Assembly: GCA_031216445.1 (NCBI GenBank)
Contig: CM062213.1
Span: 7,036,501 to 7,100,500, forward strand
Reading direction: 5' to 3'
DNA: 64,000 nt
Source of the DNA: Lateolabrax maculatus
Taxonomy: Eukaryota; Chordata; Actinopteri; Acropomatiformes; Lateolabracidae
The notes beneath the pieces are model-generated. The model made no database searches. It saw only the letters and a list, made by a program, of their open reading frames with translations, and had not been told where the DNA came from. The position numbers and the translations under genes were made by a program. Within the stretch, counting starts at the first letter, position 1; each line of letters opens with the position of its first letter. This document shows, piece after piece, positions 59,820 to 64,000 of the stretch.

Positions 59820-62800
59820 GAGACATTTTTCTTTTGCTCCCTTTGCTTTCTTCTGTTTGTTGATAGTCTGCTGTCTTGTTATAAAAATAAACAAAAAAAA
59901 TAGACTGTGTAATTGTGTAATCACGTGTAATGAAGTCCTCATTTGTGTTGCATTGAAGTTACACATTTTTGCCCAGATTTCATGGGATTGTTGCTGTCAT
60001 GTGATTTCACAACTATGATACTTTGTTTTTTTTAGACTTACACGTGAAAAGAAATCTTAGTAAGTAATGTATGTACTATTATCATTATTGCAAGTAATGA
60101 GACTGTAATACCAAGTATACTGAAGTGATTACATTTGCAGTTATTGGATTGGAAATATCAGTACTTTTAAAAACTTTGGTTAACTTCATGTGACCTGTCA
60201 AGATGGGACGCCAAAAGGACTTAGGCCTGACTTTACGGGCTGCGTAATGAAATCTGCAGGACTGAAAAGGAATTTGTCAATACATGCCATTTAGGTACTC
60301 TATGTTTTTCTGTCCAAATGACAACAGTATATCATACATTTACAGAGTGAAAATTATCCCCATAAATTATAAATATTACCTTCTACCTTTTTAGTCACCT
60401 ACATTTTTATTGTGCTCATAAACACATGATAAAAACAAGGATAAGCTGCAGTGATCTCAACTATTCAATGCAGTATTCAGCTCTCTTGTAATCTGACGCA
60501 CCGTTACAAAGTGCCTGTATTACACCGCGTACAACAGTTTATCCGAGCATGGAGGGAGTTCTCACTTTCACAAACACATTTGCTTGGTCGAATTATCTAC
60601 ATTTTCTACAAGTGTATTTTTACACCACAACTGAGCCACGGGCTGATAATGACATCGTCAATTACCACGAGCGTCTTATCTTTTTTGCATCTGAAATTGA
60701 AACATCCTCCAGCTCTTCTCTCTCTGCTGCTCATCACTTTAAAAAAAATCTGAAGGGACCAAACACAGTTAACAGCAAGGGGTATATATTCCTACTTATT
60801 TTCCCAGTGAGCATAGCGCTATAATTCTCACACCTATCCATTTCTGTTTATGAAACAGTTTGACTCTTGAAAAATAGCTGGTGCTATGTTGTTTTTATAT
60901 CAGCCTGTTTTTAAAGAAAAAAATGAATGGGGTTTCCCTTCTCAACAACTTTGCGGACTTGAGTTCAGCGGTCACATATGTTCTGAATTTATATGATCTG
61001 GAAATTTACGAGAGAACCTGAATTATTTGGGATAGAACGTGAGAGTATGCTTCCGCTTTTGAATCCACTTTCAATCAATTTGTCAGTAGAATTGAGCGCA
61101 GACCTACGACGAAAAGCTACAAAATGGGCTCGGTTTGTGTTTTTATTGACTGTAACTGTAGCAGGTTGTTCATGGAGCTGTGTGCTGTGGTGATGGTACA
61201 GTCCATTAGGTCTCCTGTACAGTGAAGTACCCCGCCCCCTCCCCCCTTTCGTGACTGCAGTAATTGGTCGCTTCCTCTCACACGTAACCCTATAGAAAGA
61301 AAGAGGCTGCTGTACTTAACTGTAAAGACCCACTTGTATTTACTCTGTGCATGCGTGCTGTTTGCCACATATGTTCAGTTGCCTTTGAGACTAATGAAGT
61401 GTTAAGTTCCCCCTAATGTCTTCGGGTCCTCAATTACCTCCCGTGGTTGATGGTTTCTAGGCCAAACACATCACACAGGTAATATTTGTTGTATATGGAG
61501 CGCAAGTCATGCAGAAAAAATTTCTTCTTGGAAAGCAAAATATATGTCACCGTTTGATATGTAGGGCAGTGGATGTTTATTCAGATGTCTCTTTTATTTT
61601 TTATTTCAGTGTATACCTGGATTACGGATTCAATTTTGGAAGGCCTATATATGTTTTTTTTTTTTTAACACCTTTCAAAAGTTGAGTTCTTATTGAATTC
61701 CAAATGTCTTATTTAAAAAAAATTAAGGGAAGTATTTCCTGAAAGAGAGACAGCGTTTTATGGAGGTTATATAACTTTGACTTGTGGTCTAAGAGCTTTT
61801 GCACCCACCTCACCCACATGTCTGTTGTCTGTCCGGTTCTGTCCAGTTGGCTTTCTCCATGCACAACTCTGTGTGCTTGAGAATGTGCATTCTCTGTCAA
61901 ATTCAGCATAGACATAAACAGGACTTTTGGTGTGTGTTTGAGTGGGCCTCTCCCTGCCTCGTCTCTTTCCCCTCTCCAGAGTCCAGCAAGGGGCCCAGCA
62001 TAAGGGGGCAGGCTGCCGTCACTGCCTCTCTCTCCCCTTGCAGGCCAGCACTGGGGCCTGGGCGGGTGGGTGGGTGGGGGGGGGGGGTGAGTGGTGCAGA
62101 GACCATAGGGTTGGACACGGGACATGGGACCCCCCACCCTTTCCACCCCAGTTTAGCCCATCCTGTGTGGGGCACAGGTCACCTTGTCATGTGCTATTAC
62201 TGCTGCTGTAACATGCTCCCTGTGATCGTAGAAAAAGAGCATGAGATAGACCCGGGAGGCTGCGGGAGGTAGAATGAGAGCGAGAGGGAAGCGAAGGGAC
62301 AGGACTGGACTAGTCTGCTCAGCCAGTTGTTTAGCTGCATTACAGACTCAGTTTGTCTACTTTGTTGTTGTAAGGTCCACATTGTCTCTTTTTGTCCATT
62401 GTTCTCTTTCCTCTATCTGTTCTCCCCATGTGTTTTTTTTCCAAGGAAATTTCTAAACGCCAACCAGATTTGAATTAAACTTCTTCTGTCACGAATCCCA
62501 GATCATGTTTTCTTATAATGGTACTTGTTTTCCCCCACCTTCCTCATCCTCTAAATGTCCCCCTTTCACCCTCACTTCTGCCATCATTGTGGCCCTATAT
62601 GTACTTCTATGTGTGAATCACAAACCCATGTATTTCAGTTGTAGCCCAGCTCTCTCTGCAGCCCGGGTCATTCCAGATCTGATTTGTTTTATGTCTCTTC
62701 TGTACTCGTAGTGACCCAACCCGAGGTATGCAGTAAAACACATCGCCTTATGTTTTCTCCCTTCTCCCTCCAACCCTCTCCAGAACTTCTCCCTGTCTTT

Positions 62801-64000
62801 CTCCCTTTCACTCTCTCTCTCTCTTTCCTCCTTTAAATCTTTCTCCCACTCTCTCACTCTCTTTTTTCCCTTTAAGAGAAACTTTTGGCAGCATGGAACA
62901 ATTTCTGAACCATTTGTGGGATTGCGTCATGTGATGTTGACGGAGGATGCTCATTGGACTGTCAGAGGGCCTCCTTCTCCCACTCAGGCGTTCCACAGCA
63001 ATCCCTCTCTTTCTTCCAGTGCTGTTATAGGTCTGGATGTGATTCTGACTCTGACTCTTATGTGTTGGGATGTGGTCTGTAAGCTCATTGCTGACATTCT
63101 TGGGACGTGATGCCAGAGGTTTTTTATTTCCCGCTTTCCCCTCTCTCTTCTGCACGTCTGTGTGCAGTTAAAATGATCCCTCCTTGAAATGCTGTCTGGA
63201 TCCTCCTCTTTACCCACTTTGTTATATCTTGCTCCTGTCCTCCATCACATTTCATTTCAGCGCACAGGCACTAATGGCACCACTTAATTTGTTAGTTGGT
63301 GGGCGTTGGTGGAGGGTGGGTTTTATAATCACTTAATATTGACTTTGATGAAAGTTAATCTAACATCTGGGCTGCGGTCCAAATCTTTTTCACAGCTGAG
63401 GTCTCACTTATGTCTTTTTTGTAAGTAAAAGGGCACCTGACAAGGAAAACCAATGGCCACTTTCCTGTTTGGTAATCTCATACTTAGACAATGGTGCAAC
63501 TGGAAATTAAATGGCGAGTAGAACAGAAGGAAATAAGCTACCTTATGAGTGGTATTGGACTGCTGCCATGGTCCACCTTGGCACATATCCCTGTATGAAT
63601 ATCTCACAGCAGCTCAAACTCACTGTAGATACAGTAACTGCAGCAGAAACGCAAGGATTCATGACTGTATCTATATCTATATTATTACTATATTCTAAGC
63701 AACATCATTGACATGAAGTGATACTATTTTTCATATTAGCACCTAACAAGTCTCTGCTCTCTGTGCCTCAGGTTCACACCATCTGTAGTCGAGACTTAAT
63801 TTCGCATTGATTGACATCTAGTGTCAACTAATTAGAAAGTGCAAGTTAGAGGTTTCCATTTGGGACACTGGGATGCAGATGGTGCAAACATTTTACACTG
63901 ATAAATCTGACACGGGTTGTGTCATTTTCTGAGGATATTATGCAAACTTTGCTGGGATATTCCTTCAGCTCCACAGAGTTAAAATTGTGCCAGGTGCTCA
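59820..64000. other. Probable large first/second intron of the right-hand gene
   Basis: I find no exon that I can support. Content includes a GC-rich patch with G runs at 61980-62160 and pyrimidine-rich stretches at 62750-62870. The lack of a recognisable exon over 4 kb fits a long 5' intron of a regulated gene, but this is inference. Confidence 0.4.

Noticed and set aside
61709..62272. Open frames of 145-157 codons on both strands in the GC-rich patch
   Set aside because: Their sequence is low-complexity Pro/Gly and matches no family. Both strands are equally open, as expected from composition.
1..64000. CRISPR arrays, operons, phage or other prokaryotic systems
   Set aside because: All genes are intron-split vertebrate genes, and the direct repeats seen are microsatellites or short in-gene duplications without spacers.

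Overview
The window is vertebrate nuclear DNA, almost certainly from a teleost fish and probably a percomorph. The evidence is: intron-split genes with GT-AG junctions; protein sequences close to vertebrate keratin 18, eIF4B and tensin-2; many CA/GT microsatellites; and several dispersed repeats of kinds I recognise from spiny-rayed fish genomes. There is no prokaryotic, viral or organellar organisation. The species cannot be named from the sequence alone.

Layout, left to right. 1-3.4 kb is intergenic, with one dispersed-repeat copy. 3.4-7.4 kb holds a complete seven-exon type I keratin gene (krt18-like, 419 aa, TATA promoter, poly(A) signal). 7.4-8.9 kb is AT-rich and intergenic. 8.9-20.4 kb holds a complete 15-exon eif4b gene (663 aa) with a CpG-rich, TATA-less start region. 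20.4-23.4 kb is intergenic. 23.4-50.7 kb holds a complete 27-exon tensin-2 gene (tns2, 1549 aa): C1, PTP-like, C2, a long proline/serine-rich region, SH2 and PTB. Its first three coding exons lie far upstream, separated by introns of 6.2 and 9.2 kb. 50.7-58.6 kb is gene-poor. It carries two decayed minus-strand LINE polymerase fragments and one intact minus-strand tRNA-Gln(UUG) gene. 58.6-59.5 kb is a CpG-island promoter (CRE, GC boxes, three CCAAT boxes) that appears to start a plus-strand gene. One short candidate exon follows at 59.74 kb, but the rest of that gene lies beyond the window or is not recognisable.

The three protein genes are all on the plus strand in the order krt18-eif4b-tns2. 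This is the same order and orientation as the human 12q13 block KRT18-EIF4B-TNS2, so this is ancient conserved synteny rather than an operon. The products work separately: an epithelial intermediate filament protein, a cofactor of the eIF4A helicase in translation initiation, and a focal-adhesion adaptor. I compared exon phases across every predicted junction of the three genes. All join in frame with no internal stop, so all three look intact.

I found no convincing wholly novel system. The most useful leads are: a predicted N-myristoylation/palmitoylation signal on the first exon of tns2; a CA microsatellite just behind a tns2 splice donor; a near tail-less keratin 18; low-complexity expansions in eIF4B; a long purine tract ahead of tns2; and the orphan CpG-island promoter at the right.
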